Below, piece after piece: positions 26,091-34,114 of a DNA stretch of 64,000 nucleotides (within the stretch, counting starts at the first letter, position 1; the number at the start of each line of letters is the position of its first letter). The notes beneath the pieces are model-generated. The model saw only the letters and a program-made list of their open reading frames with translations, searched no databases and was not told the origin of the DNA. Both the position numbers and the translations under genes were made by a program. The DNA is from Marasmitruncus massiliensis (GTDB lineage: Bacteria; Bacillota; Clostridia; Oscillospirales; Ruminococcaceae), in assembly GCF_900186535.1 (NCBI RefSeq), contig NZ_FYDE01000005.1, forward strand, positions 1,030,895-1,094,894, given 5' to 3'.

Positions 26091-27206
26091 ATGATTCATA
26101 GTGAAAGATTAGTCAGAGAATTTATCGAGCTGGTCTCGATTGACAGCCCCTCTTTTGGTGAGAGAACAATGGGGGATTACCTGAAAACTCAACTTGCTGC
26201 GTTGGGCCTCACTGTGGAGGAGGATGGTGCGGGGAGCTGCCTTGGAGGGAATTGCGGGAATCTGTACGCGTTTCTGGAAGGCAGAAAAGATCTGGAGCCG
26301 ATCCTGTTCTGTGTACATATGGATACGGTCGAACCCTCCGCAGGCAAGCGGGCGGTACTGGACGGTGACGGTGTGATCCGCAGCCGCGGCGATACGGTGC
26401 TCGGCGCGGACGACTGTGCGGGAATCGTCGCGATACTTGAAGCTTTGCGGGTTATTCACGAGCAAAACCTCACACATCGTCCGGTAGAAATCCTGTTTAC
26501 CGTTGCCGAGGAGGTTTACTGCAAGGGCGCGAAACAGTTCGATTTTTCCAAAGTCCGATCCAAAGAGGCTTATGTGCTGGATTTATCCGGCCCGGTAGGT
26601 TCGGCGGCCTGCCAGGCGCCGACCATTCTGTCATTTACTGTTGAGGTACATGGGAAGGCTTCCCATGCGGGATTTGCCCCGCAGGAAGGCGTTCATGCGA
26701 TTCAGGCTGCGGCTGACGCCGTTGCCGGGCTTTCCATGGGAAAAATTGATGAGCATACGACGCTGAACATCGGAAACATCCATGGCGGTCTCGCAACGAA
26801 TATAGTCCCGGATTTGTGCGTGCTCAGCGGTGAAATCCGCAGCTATTCACATGAAAAAGCCATGGAAGTTGCAGAAACTGTGCAAAAACAGTTTGAGAGC
26901 TCCGCTCATGCAGTTGGCGCGGCGGTGGATTTTGACATACAGATCGGCTGTCGGGCCTATGAGACGCCGTTAAGTCATCCGGTAATCCGGCGATTTGAAA
27001 CAGCCTGCCGAACGCTGCATCTTCCCAGTTCGCTTCATCAAACGTTCGGGGGCAGCGATAACAACATTCTGGCTGAGTATGGAATCTCGGGAATCGTGTT
27101 GGCGTGCGCCATGAATCAGTGCCATTCCTGCACGGAATATACGACGGTCGACGAATTGGTCAGAATTTCAGAGCTGACAAAAGCGCTTATGATAAGTGAG
27201 GATTAA
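26091..27206 (+). CDS. M20-family metallopeptidase, PepT-like
   Basis: A 371-residue two-domain aminopeptidase/deacylase of the M20 family. Metal and catalytic blocks are VHMDTV, LGADDCAGI, VAEEVYCKGAK, the dimerisation domain with GKASHAGFAP, and a late CHSCTEY. This resembles tripeptidase T more than the succinyl-diaminopimelate desuccinylases. The substrate is not known. ATG 26091 follows GTGAGGTGAAAAG. It is the first gene after the structured leader, and a C39-like protein gene follows 13 bp later. Confidence 0.85.
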   Translation: MIHSERLVREFIELVSIDSPSFGERTMGDYLKTQLAALGLTVEEDGAGSCLGGNCGNLYAFLEGRKDLEPILFCVHMDTVEPSAGKRAVLDGDGVIRSRGDTVLGADDCAGIVAILEALRVIHEQNLTHRPVEILFTVAEEVYCKGAKQFDFSKVRSKEAYVLDLSGPVGSAACQAPTILSFTVEVHGKASHAGFAPQEGVHAIQAAADAVAGLSMGKIDEHTTLNIGNIHGGLATNIVPDLCVLSGEIRSYSHEKAMEVAETVQKQFESSAHAVGAAVDFDIQIGCRAYETPLSHPVIRRFETACRTLHLPSSLHQTFGGSDNNILAEYGISGIVLACAMNQCHSCTEYTTVDELVRISELTKALMISED

Positions 27207-27219
27207 CTGAGAGAATGAT

Positions 27220-27840
27220 ATGAAAAATCCACTGAATTATCAGGTAACAGAATATGACTGCGGCCCAACCACCTTATTTAACGCGATGAGCTTTTTATTC
27301 AGGCGGGAAGAAATTCCCCCCGACATTATAAAACATATCATGCTTTATTGCCTTGATTCCTACAACGACAAGGGGGAGTTCGGAAAAAACGGGACTTCCC
27401 ATATGGCTATGATGTTTTTAAGTGACTGGCTTAATCAGTTCGGCAAGGTGAAAAGGTTCCCGCTCCACTGCGAGTTCCTGACGGGCGGGCAGGTATCTGT
27501 TGGGCAGAGCAGCAAAATTGTTACGGCGTTGCAGCAGGGAGGCGCAGTAGTTGTGCGGTTAAGATATGGCTGTTGGCATTATGTGCTGCTGACAGGAACC
27601 GATGAACAAAATATATATCTGTTCGATCCCTATTACAGGAAAAAGCCGTTTAAGCAAGAGGGGCTGGAAATCGTAACGGACATGCCTTACAGTGTGAACC
27701 GGAAGGTACCCTGTGATATGATGAACAGTTCCGGAAAGGGTGCTTATGCGCTTGGCCCCAAGGAAACGAGAGAGGCAATCATCCTCTTTAACAAGGAAAC
27801 CCAAAAGACACCGGGAAATACGATAGAGTATTTTATCTGA
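27220..27840 (+). CDS. Peptidase C39-like protein
   Basis: A 206-residue papain-fold protein of the C39-like type. The catalytic cysteine is in YDCGPTT near the N-terminus, the histidine in CWHYVLLTG and the aspartate in FDPYY. No signal peptide or membrane segment is visible, unlike the bacteriocin exporters that carry C39 domains. A cytoplasmic peptide- or amide-cleaving role beside the M20 peptidase is an inference. Confidence 0.75.
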   Translation: MKNPLNYQVTEYDCGPTTLFNAMSFLFRREEIPPDIIKHIMLYCLDSYNDKGEFGKNGTSHMAMMFLSDWLNQFGKVKRFPLHCEFLTGGQVSVGQSSKIVTALQQGGAVVVRLRYGCWHYVLLTGTDEQNIYLFDPYYRKKPFKQEGLEIVTDMPYSVNRKVPCDMMNSSGKGAYALGPKETREAIILFNKETQKTPGNTIEYFI

Positions 27841-27864
27841 TTTTTGCGGCCGCTGAATACATGC

Positions 27865-27898
27865 AAAAGGGGGCTATTCGCGGATAGCCCCCTTTTTA
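27865..27898 (+). terminator. Terminator after the C39-like gene
   Basis: AAAAGGGGGCTAT (27865-27877) pairs with ATAGCCCCCTTTT (27884-27896), followed by Ts. Confidence 0.9.
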
Positions 27899-27958
27899 TG
27901 TCTAATTCAGACAAATAACGTACTGCTTTATGCAAAATTCACTATAAGATAATTTGCT

Positions 27959-27992
27959 GCAGCCGGGATTAGAAATATTCCGGCTGCTTTTC
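27959..27992. terminator. Second hairpin terminator in the gene-free stretch
   Basis: GCAGCCGG (27959-27966) pairs with CCGGCTGC (27980-27987) and is followed by TTTTC. No gene lies between it and the previous terminator, so it may be a leftover or serve a short transcript. Confidence 0.6.
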
Positions 27993-28273
27993 TATGCCGC
28001 GCCTCCAAGTGTTACCAGATAAGCAGAGGCTGTTTGGTTTTTTGCTGGAGGGAGCAAAAGGTGCAGTTCACTCCATTGCGGTTTCCTGATGGAAATTACA
28101 AGACCTACATGATTCGTATTATTTTGTTAATGAACTGTGAACACAGTGCAAGATAAGCAGGAAAACAGGTCAATTTTGCGTTTTTTGGTCTTTATCTACG
28201 AAATTGTGGTATATTTATAACAACAAATAGAAAAGGTGAGTCTAAAAAAATAAATTGAAATAGGAGAATAGAA
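27993..28273. other. AT-rich intergenic region
   Basis: No coding region, repeat or RNA gene is recognised. AT content rises towards the exported protein at 28274, and a TATATT near 28210 could be a weak -10 box. Confidence 0.4.
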
Positions 28274-28960
28274 ATGAAAAAATGGTATTTAAAAATAATA
28301 AGTGCAATTTGTGCATGTTTATTTATACTGCATCCTCTGTCTGTATACGTATATGCAGATCAAGACTCGTCTCAAACTCCGTTATTAGATCAGAAAATGA
28401 TCGATGCGGTGAGATTAAATCTTCAATGCGGCCAAATAATTCGTCAGGGAGAAGATGCAATTGTTGCGGCTTATGTGGTTCATCAGACTGAATATGATCA
28501 TATACTTCGTGTATTTGCTTATATAAAATATAGCATTGTATCTTCAAATAAGGATATCCCGATAGAAGATTTCCAGATAATCAATGTGGTGGCACCGTTT
28601 GAAATAATTTTTATAGAGGACGATAACCAGATAAAATCTTATTGCGGAGCGTTATTCGCACCGTCCAAAATTGATTCCGGTTTTGATTCGGAACAACAAT
28701 TAAATCTTGAAGAAAATTTATTATATGATTTAAAACAACATGCATCTCATGAAACATATAAAACTGTGTCGGAAATTTTAGAATCGGATACAAAATTTTT
28801 AGATGAATCATGGGAGAAAATTATTGGAAAATCCTTGAAAGATGCTTCTCAAGAAGAAATAGTAAAAGGATTTAACGCTGTTAAAAATGAGGTGGAAAAA
28901 CAGTATGAAAAGGCAGAAAATCAATATTATAAGCAAATACCATCAACAGGTAAGTATTAG
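28274..28960 (+). CDS. Exported protein of unknown function
   Basis: A 228-residue protein with a clear N-terminal signal sequence: a KKW start, a hydrophobic stretch to about residue 27, and a likely cleavage after VYA. The mature part is hydrophilic, with a mixed beta region to about 135 and a charged helical C-terminal part (about 150-225) that could form a coiled coil. I do not recognise a family. Base composition is much more AT-rich than in neighbouring genes, which suggests acquired DNA. The GGAGAAT site supports the ATG. Confidence 0.7.
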   Translation: MKKWYLKIISAICACLFILHPLSVYVYADQDSSQTPLLDQKMIDAVRLNLQCGQIIRQGEDAIVAAYVVHQTEYDHILRVFAYIKYSIVSSNKDIPIEDFQIINVVAPFEIIFIEDDNQIKSYCGALFAPSKIDSGFDSEQQLNLEENLLYDLKQHASHETYKTVSEILESDTKFLDESWEKIIGKSLKDASQEEIVKGFNAVKNEVEKQYEKAENQYYKQIPSTGKY

Positions 28961-29273
28961 TTAAAAAGAAAATAAAAATAAATCTTTTGAACACGGTTTT
29001 TGCTGGGTAGTGCAGAAAAGATTGTGCAAACCTCCATTACCAGGTAAGATAGAAACGACAATGGAGGCTTTGTGATAGCGGGGCACAATACTTCGTATTC
29101 AGTTATGATGATAAAGAATTAGGAACGGTAGAGACCCGATTCTGGCCACAGTAGCAGCGCTGGCCCTAGTTTTTTCACTGATTTTTCACGGCTTGAAGAT
29201 ATCTACGATGCGAGTTTACCCTGGGACTGATTAAATAAGCTTAAAAAAACTCATTGGCGATTGGTGTGATAAA
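28961..29273. other. Decayed sequence with a membrane-helix-like fragment
   Basis: CAAACCTCCATT near 29027 and AATGGAGGCTTTG near 29062 form an imperfect hairpin. A frame open from 29115 to 29234 without a start codon encodes a hydrophobic stretch (ILATVAALALVFSLIF) and reads like the tail of a lost membrane protein. No functional gene is supported. Confidence 0.4.
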
Positions 29274-29840
29274 GTGATAAAAATTTATATAAAATTATTT
29301 GTGCTTTTATTTGTGTTGATCATATGCGGCGCCTGCCACCCACAGTCACAAGATGATTTGGTTCAATCATCTATCAGTGTAGATATTGCTTCGCAAAGAA
29401 CAAATTCCTCAGAGCAACAGAATGGCGAAACAATAAATCTCTGGGATTTTACAGAAAAGTATGGTGATCTGGAAGTATATTTGGATTCCGATATTTTAGG
29501 CGGCGTCTATATAGGGGATGATCAGCGCTTTCATATCAAGACCACCGATATCGCCCAAATGGAGGCTGATGTGAAAAGTCTCAAGGAACAATATTATATT
29601 AGTGATGAGGTGATCATTGAGCCATGCCAATATACATACAATGAGTTGACCAGCGCCATTGGTCGGATTAATACCAGAATGAACGATTTAGATATTAATA
29701 TACTGGGGACAGATGTCATGGCCAATGGTATTGTAGTTGGTTCTCCGGAATGGAATGATGCAAAAAAATCACTCATTTTGGATTTGGCACAAATTGATCA
29801 TGTCCAATTTTTAACCAACTCTAGAAATCAATTGGATTAA
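29274..29840 (+). CDS. Small lipoprotein of unknown function
   Basis: A 188-residue predicted lipoprotein starting with GTG. A hydrophobic signal ends in IICGAC, so the lipidated cysteine is near residue 21, followed by a Ser/Gln-rich linker. The mature domain has EVYLDSDILGGVYIGDDQ and ends in an acidic helix-strand pattern. I do not recognise a family. Like the exported protein upstream it is AT-rich compared with the rest of the window. The ribosome binding site is weak, so the start is moderately certain. Confidence 0.6.
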   Translation: MIKIYIKLFVLLFVLIICGACHPQSQDDLVQSSISVDIASQRTNSSEQQNGETINLWDFTEKYGDLEVYLDSDILGGVYIGDDQRFHIKTTDIAQMEADVKSLKEQYYISDEVIIEPCQYTYNELTSAIGRINTRMNDLDINILGTDVMANGIVVGSPEWNDAKKSLILDLAQIDHVQFLTNSRNQLD

Positions 29841-29919
29841 AAGAGGTTCTTTTTTGTCTTGCCATGTCGGCTATTGCCAGCATTTTTTATTGCAACAAAA
29901 TGAAAAAGGAGGAAAAAAT

Positions 29920-29964
29920 ATGGACTTATTACGGACAAATGGTATTGATCATTCCATTCTATGA
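29920..29964 (+). CDS. Possible 14-residue micro-ORF with strong ribosome binding site
   Basis: An ATG preceded by AAAAAGGAGGAAAAAAT opens a 14-codon frame (MDLLRTNGIDHSIL) ending 29964. The very strong site is unusual for noise, but there is no independent support. It may be the stub of a lost gene. Confidence 0.25.
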   Translation: MDLLRTNGIDHSIL

Positions 29965-30003
29965 TTTTTTATAGACAAATACTGCATCCGTGAAATATGG
30001 CAT

Positions 30004-30032
30004 TTGACTTTTTACCATTCATGCGTCATAAT
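30004..30032 (+). promoter_or_regulatory. Promoter of the thiC transcript
   Basis: TTGACT (30004-30009), a 17 bp spacer and CATAAT (30027-30032), just upstream of the riboswitch. Confidence 0.6.
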
Positions 30033-30044
30033 AAAGGAAATTAA

Positions 30045-30130
30045 AAATGGGGAGCTTCTATGCTGAGAATGAGTGCACCGCATTCTAAACCCAATGAACC
30101 TGATACGGATAATGCCGACGTAGGGAAAAT
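30045..30130 (+). promoter_or_regulatory. TPP riboswitch
   Basis: Contains the THI-box signature in order: GGGGAGC, GCTGAGA, CCAATGAACCTGATACGG, ATAATGCCGACGTAGGGAA. It binds thiamine pyrophosphate and should shut down thiC when TPP is plentiful. Two hairpins follow before the gene. Confidence 0.96.
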
Positions 30131-30132
30131 AA

Positions 30133-30200
30133 GCAGAGACATCTGCGCTTTTTGTATTTTGCATTTTTGGCCGTATTGGTTTATCCGATACGGCTTTTGT
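30133..30200 (+). terminator. Expression platform of the TPP riboswitch, two hairpins
   Basis: Hairpin one is GCAGA (30133-30137) with TCTGC (30142-30146) followed by GCTTTTTG. Hairpin two is GCCGTATTGG (30170-30179) with CCGATACGGC (30185-30194) followed by TTTTGTTG. Either can act as the TPP-dependent terminator. Confidence 0.75.
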
Positions 30201-30252
30201 TGTGGAAAAAAACGGGTGCCCCATTTTTATGAAAATTTAAGGAGGAATCAGT

Positions 30253-31557
30253 ATGGGGTACACTACACAAATGGATGCCGCAAGGCAGGGAATTACAACA
30301 AAGGAAATGAGGACAGTTGCAGATTACGAAAACATGGATGTCGGCACACTTAAAGAGTTGATCGCAAAAGGGCAGGTGTGCATTCCGGCAAATAAAAATC
30401 ACAGATGCCTTAAACCGTATGGGATTGGAAATGCTTTAAAGACAAAAATTAACGTCAATCTGGGCACCTCTAAGGATTGCCTTGACCTGAATGTTGAGAT
30501 GGAAAAAGTCATGAGCGCAGTTAACATGGGGGCAGAGTCTATTATGGACTTGAGTTCTTACGGCGATACGCAGACCTTTCGCAGAAGGCTGACTGCCGAA
30601 TGTCCTGCGATCATTGGCACCGTTCCAATCTATGATGCAATTGTTTATTACAATAAACCGCTTAAAGAGATTACAAGCCGCGAATGGTTAGATGTATTCG
30701 AAATGCATGCGAAAGACGGCGTTGATTTTATGACGATTCATTGCGGAATTAATCGGAATACCGCACACCGTTTTAAAAATAACAAGCGTGTTATGAATAT
30801 CGTTTCACGCGGCGGCAGTTTGATTTTTGCATGGATGGAACTGACCGGGCAGGAAAACCCGTTTTTTGAATACTTTGACGAGCTTCTTGAAATTTGCCGC
30901 CGATATGATGTCACGTTGAGCCTTGGAGACGCTTGTCGTCCGGGCTGTCTCGCAGACGCCGGAGATATTTCCCAGATTGAAGAACTGGTAACACTTGGCG
31001 AACTGACTGCACGCGCTTGGGAAAAAGATGTGCAGGTTATCATCGAAGGACCGGGCCATATGCCTCTCAACCAGATTCAAGCGAATATGGAAATCCAGAA
31101 AACGATCTGTAAGGGCGCCCCGTTTTACGTCCTGGGTCCTTTGGTTACGGATATTGCCCCCGGTTACGATCATATCACCTCCGCGATTGGAGGCGCGATT
31201 GCGGCTACTTATGGAGCCTCTTTTCTGTGTTATGTTACTCCGGCGGAACATCTGAGACTACCAACATTGGAAGATGTTAAGGAAGGCATCGTTGCTTCCC
31301 GCATAGCGGCTCATGCTGCGGATATTGCCAAAGGAATCGAAGGAGCCGCAGATTGGGATTTGCAGATGGCTGATGCCAGGCGGCAATTAAACTGGGAAAA
31401 GCAATTTGACCTTGCAATCGATCCGGAAAAAGCGCGGCGCTATCGGCATGAGTCTACACCTGAATGTTCCGACACCTGTACGATGTGTGGAAAAATGTGC
31501 TCCGTGCGTAACATGAACAAGATTTTAAATGGTGAAGACGTGGATATCATGGAATAG
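30253..31557 (+). CDS. thiC: Phosphomethylpyrimidine synthase
   Basis: ThiC is a radical-SAM enzyme that rearranges aminoimidazole ribotide to the HMP-phosphate pyrimidine of thiamine. The 434-residue protein is the short form without the extra N-terminal domain. Visible blocks are [27 protein letters not shown] and [11 protein letters not shown], and a C-terminal cluster motif C-TM-C-GKM-C for the iron-sulfur cluster. The CX2CX3C spacing is one residue shorter than the E. coli-type motif and is, to my knowledge, usual in short forms. Paralogues make the benzimidazole ligand of B12, but the TPP riboswitch supports the thiamine role. It has a strong AAGGAGG site. Confidence 0.95.
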   Translation: MGYTTQMDAARQGITTKEMRTVADYENMDVGTLKELIAKGQVCIPANKNHRCLKPYGIGNALKTKINVNLGTSKDCLDLNVEMEKVMSAVNMGAESIMDLSSYGDTQTFRRRLTAECPAIIGTVPIYDAIVYYNKPLKEITSREWLDVFEMHAKDGVDFMTIHCGINRNTAHRFKNNKRVMNIVSRGGSLIFAWMELTGQENPFFEYFDELLEICRRYDVTLSLGDACRPGCLADAGDISQIEELVTLGELTARAWEKDVQVIIEGPGHMPLNQIQANMEIQKTICKGAPFYVLGPLVTDIAPGYDHITSAIGGAIAATYGASFLCYVTPAEHLRLPTLEDVKEGIVASRIAAHAADIAKGIEGAADWDLQMADARRQLNWEKQFDLAIDPEKARRYRHESTPECSDTCTMCGKMCSVRNMNKILNGEDVDIME

Positions 31558-31667
31558 CTCAAAACTAAGATTGCATAATTGAAATTGTTCGGTATGGAGA
31601 AAGGTTTCAAATTTTGTATCTAAATATAGGTGAGCTGTAAAAGACCATCTGCCAGAAGTCTTGATAG

Positions 31668-31703
31668 CAAAAGCCTGCCCGATAGCAAGGACAGGCTTTT
31701 GTT
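31668..31703 (+). terminator. Terminator after thiC
   Basis: CAAAAGCCTG (31668-31677) pairs with CAGGCTTTTG (31692-31701). Confidence 0.8.
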
Positions 31704-31840
31704 GCCGGATTCTAAAAAATTAAACCGGCGACAAGCCTGGGGCTTGCAGTTCTCCAGCTTGCTGACAGCGATAACTGAAGCCCGAGATCCGCGCCGGAAA
31801 TTGTAATTGGATTGTCCGTTCCTTGAGATTTATTATACAC

Positions 31841-31869
31841 TTGACAAAATAAGATAGATGTCTTAATAT
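31841..31869 (+). promoter_or_regulatory. Promoter of the first MarR/ABC exporter operon
   Basis: TTGACA (31841-31846) and TAATAT (31864-31869) with a 17 bp spacer, overlapping the first MarR operator. Confidence 0.85.
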
Positions 31870-31911
31870 TAGCATACTAATAATTAGGTTTATAACTGTT
31901 AGCATTCTAAC
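31868..31911. promoter_or_regulatory. Pair of MarR-type operators
   Basis: Two near-perfect 14 bp palindromes of the form RTTAGCATNCTAAY lie at 31868-31881 and 31898-31911, 30 bp apart. One covers the -10 box and the other lies just after the expected transcription start. This fits repression by the MarR protein encoded directly downstream. Confidence 0.7.
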
Positions 31912-31929
31912 TGTAAAAGGAGGTATTGG

Positions 31930-32358
31930 ATGGCTGTTGAGCTTCATTGGGCAATAACGCAGACCCATCACGCCCAGAAAAATAAATTGCGGCCCAAGAT
32001 GGTAAAAATCGGCCTTTCGCCGGGTCAGCCAAAGATTTTAACCTATCTCACCAGAAACAACTACTGTATGCAAAAGGAAATCGCGATCGCACTGGACATT
32101 GAACCGGCAACCGTTTCCCAGCTTTTAAACAATATGGCTCAGGTTGGTTTGATTCAGCGCTCCGCACTTGCTGAACGTAAACGCGCGGAATCAATTTCCA
32201 TTACGGATAAAGGCAGAGAAGCATATAAAAAATGGCAGCAGATCTGCACAGAGATTGAAGAGGTTTCCATGCAGGGGTTTACCCCAGAGGAACAGGATCA
32301 GTTTCTCTGCTACCTCAGCCGTATGTATCAAAATCTGGCTGGAAAGGTTTTGGAATAA
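31930..32358 (+). CDS. MarR-family repressor of the first exporter operon
   Basis: A 142-residue winged-helix regulator: MQKEIAIALDIEPATVSQLLNNMAQVGLI is the recognition helix region, followed by the wing (AERKRAESISITDKG). Start supported by AAAAGGAGG. It should bind the two palindromes upstream of its own gene and release them when a toxic ligand or peptide is present, switching on the two ABC genes that follow. The ligand cannot be inferred. Confidence 0.9.
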   Translation: MAVELHWAITQTHHAQKNKLRPKMVKIGLSPGQPKILTYLTRNNYCMQKEIAIALDIEPATVSQLLNNMAQVGLIQRSALAERKRAESISITDKGREAYKKWQQICTEIEEVSMQGFTPEEQDQFLCYLSRMYQNLAGKVLE

Positions 32359-32389
32359 AACCGCGATTCGGTGCTTGGGAGGGAAATAT

Positions 32390-34114
32390 TTGTTTCAGCG
32401 TTTTTTTGTTTATTTCCACAACTATCGGAAACATCTGATCGGCAGCGTCTTCTGTGTTGCAATGGAAGCCGTATTTGAACTCATCGTTCCGCTCATCATG
32501 GCGCAGATCATTGACGTGGGAGTAGTAAACCGCGACAAAAGCTATATTCTGCAAAAAAGCCTGCTCATGGTTGCCTGCGCACTGGTGTCCCTGCTTCTGG
32601 GCGCACTGTATGCACGTCTGGCCGCTGTGGCAGGTCAGGGGTTCGGTGCGGAGCTAAGGAAGGCGGAGTACCGTAAGGTACAGGGGTTCTCCTTCTCCAA
32701 TATGGACCATTTCAGCACCCCGTCTCTGATTACCCGCCTCACGAGCGACATTACCATTTTGCAGAATACGGTGTGCAACGGAATCCGCCCCATAATACGC
32801 GGTCCGGTTATGATGGTGATGGCGCTGGCGATGACGGTCATCATGAGCCCGAAACTTGCGGTCATATTTCTGATTGCCATCCCTGTACTGGCAATCTGCC
32901 TTTTTTTTATTCTGCGAATGCTGCGCCCGATGTATGGGAGAATGCAGAAAGCATTGGATCGGGTAAATTCCATTGTGCAGGAGAACCTGACAGCCATCCG
33001 TACGGTGAAGTCGTATGTCAAAGGCCAAAGCGAATCGGAGAAATTTGAGGAAGTCAATGGGGTATTCCGGGAATCTTCCGAGCGGGCTTTCCGTTATGCC
33101 GTCCTCAACATGCCCTGTTTTCAGCTTGTTATGTATGCTACCATTCTCTGTATTCTCTGGTTTGGCGGTAATTTCATCCATACCGGAACCATGCAGGTCG
33201 GTACTTTGACCGGATTTTTAAGCTATGTTCTGCAAATTCTGAACGCGTTGATGATGATTTCCAATGTTTTCCTCATGCTCAGCCGTTCCATGATTTCGGC
33301 CAGCCGTATTTTTGAGGTGATGGACGAACCGCAGGAAATTGTCGGCGGGACGCAGGAAAGAATGGTACAGCGCGGGCAAATTGATTTTGACCATGTCTGC
33401 TTTAAATATCAGGAGGCGGCAAAGGAAGATGTGCTTTCAGATATCTGTCTGCACATTGGAGCCGGCCAGACGGTGGGTATTATCGGCGGAACAGGCTCTG
33501 CAAAATCTTCGCTGGTGCAGTTGATTCCGCGCCTTTACGATGTGACCTCCGGAAGCCTGAAGATCGACGGGCACGATGTGAAAGAATACCCAATTGCCCA
33601 TTTGCGCGACGCCGTTGGTATGGTGCTCCAGAAAAACACTCTTTTTTCTGGTACAATCCGTGAAAATCTGAAATGGGGCAATGTGGATGCGACGGAGGAA
33701 GAATTGAATTGGGCCTGCCATATCGCATGTGTGGATGAGTTCCTTCCCCGGCTGCCGGACGGCTACGAAACCGACCTCGGTCAGGGCGGTGTGAATGTCT
33801 CCGGTGGGCAGAAGCAGAGGCTGTGCATTGCGCGCGCCTTGCTGAAACGCCCGAGAGTGCTGATCTTTGACGACTCCACCAGCGCAGTGGATACCGCAAC
33901 CGAGGCAAAAATCCGTGAGCGCTTGGCAGAAAATCTGAAGGATACGACAAAAATTTTTATCACCCAGCGCATCAATTCCATCGAACACGCCGACCTGATC
34001 GTAGTGCTGAAGGACGGAAAAATCAATGAAGCCGGCAAGCACGGGGAACTGCTCGCACACAATCCAATCTACCGCGACATCTACGAATTTCAGCGAAAGG
34101 GGACAACGGCGTAA
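32390..34114 (+). CDS. ABC exporter half, degenerate-site subunit
   Basis: A 574-residue type IV ABC exporter: six membrane segments (about 1-310), then an ATPase domain. Walker A is GGTGSAKSS, the signature VSGGQKQR. The residue after Walker B is Asp (LIFDDSTSA) where a catalytic Glu is normal, and the switch histidine is Gln (FITQRINS). This is the pattern of the non-hydrolysing half in heterodimers such as TM287/288 and BmrC/BmrD. I place the start at TTG 32390 after GGGAGGGAAATA, which gives the normal family length. The open frame runs further upstream through the MarR gene in another frame. The stop overlaps the partner's ATG. Confidence 0.9.
   Translation: MFQRFFVYFHNYRKHLIGSVFCVAMEAVFELIVPLIMAQIIDVGVVNRDKSYILQKSLLMVACALVSLLLGALYARLAAVAGQGFGAELRKAEYRKVQGFSFSNMDHFSTPSLITRLTSDITILQNTVCNGIRPIIRGPVMMVMALAMTVIMSPKLAVIFLIAIPVLAICLFFILRMLRPMYGRMQKALDRVNSIVQENLTAIRTVKSYVKGQSESEKFEEVNGVFRESSERAFRYAVLNMPCFQLVMYATILCILWFGGNFIHTGTMQVGTLTGFLSYVLQILNALMMISNVFLMLSRSMISASRIFEVMDEPQEIVGGTQERMVQRGQIDFDHVCFKYQEAAKEDVLSDICLHIGAGQTVGIIGGTGSAKSSLVQLIPRLYDVTSGSLKIDGHDVKEYPIAHLRDAVGMVLQKNTLFSGTIRENLKWGNVDATEEELNWACHIACVDEFLPRLPDGYETDLGQGGVNVSGGQKQRLCIARALLKRPRVLIFDDSTSAVDTATEAKIRERLAENLKDTTKIFITQRINSIEHADLIVVLKDGKINEAGKHGELLAHNPIYRDIYEFQRKGTTA

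Noticed and set aside
32168-32389. Longer version of the first ABC subunit starting at 32168
   Set aside because: The extra 74 residues lie inside the marR gene in another frame and add a non-family N-terminus. TTG 32390 with a strong ribosome binding site gives the normal length.
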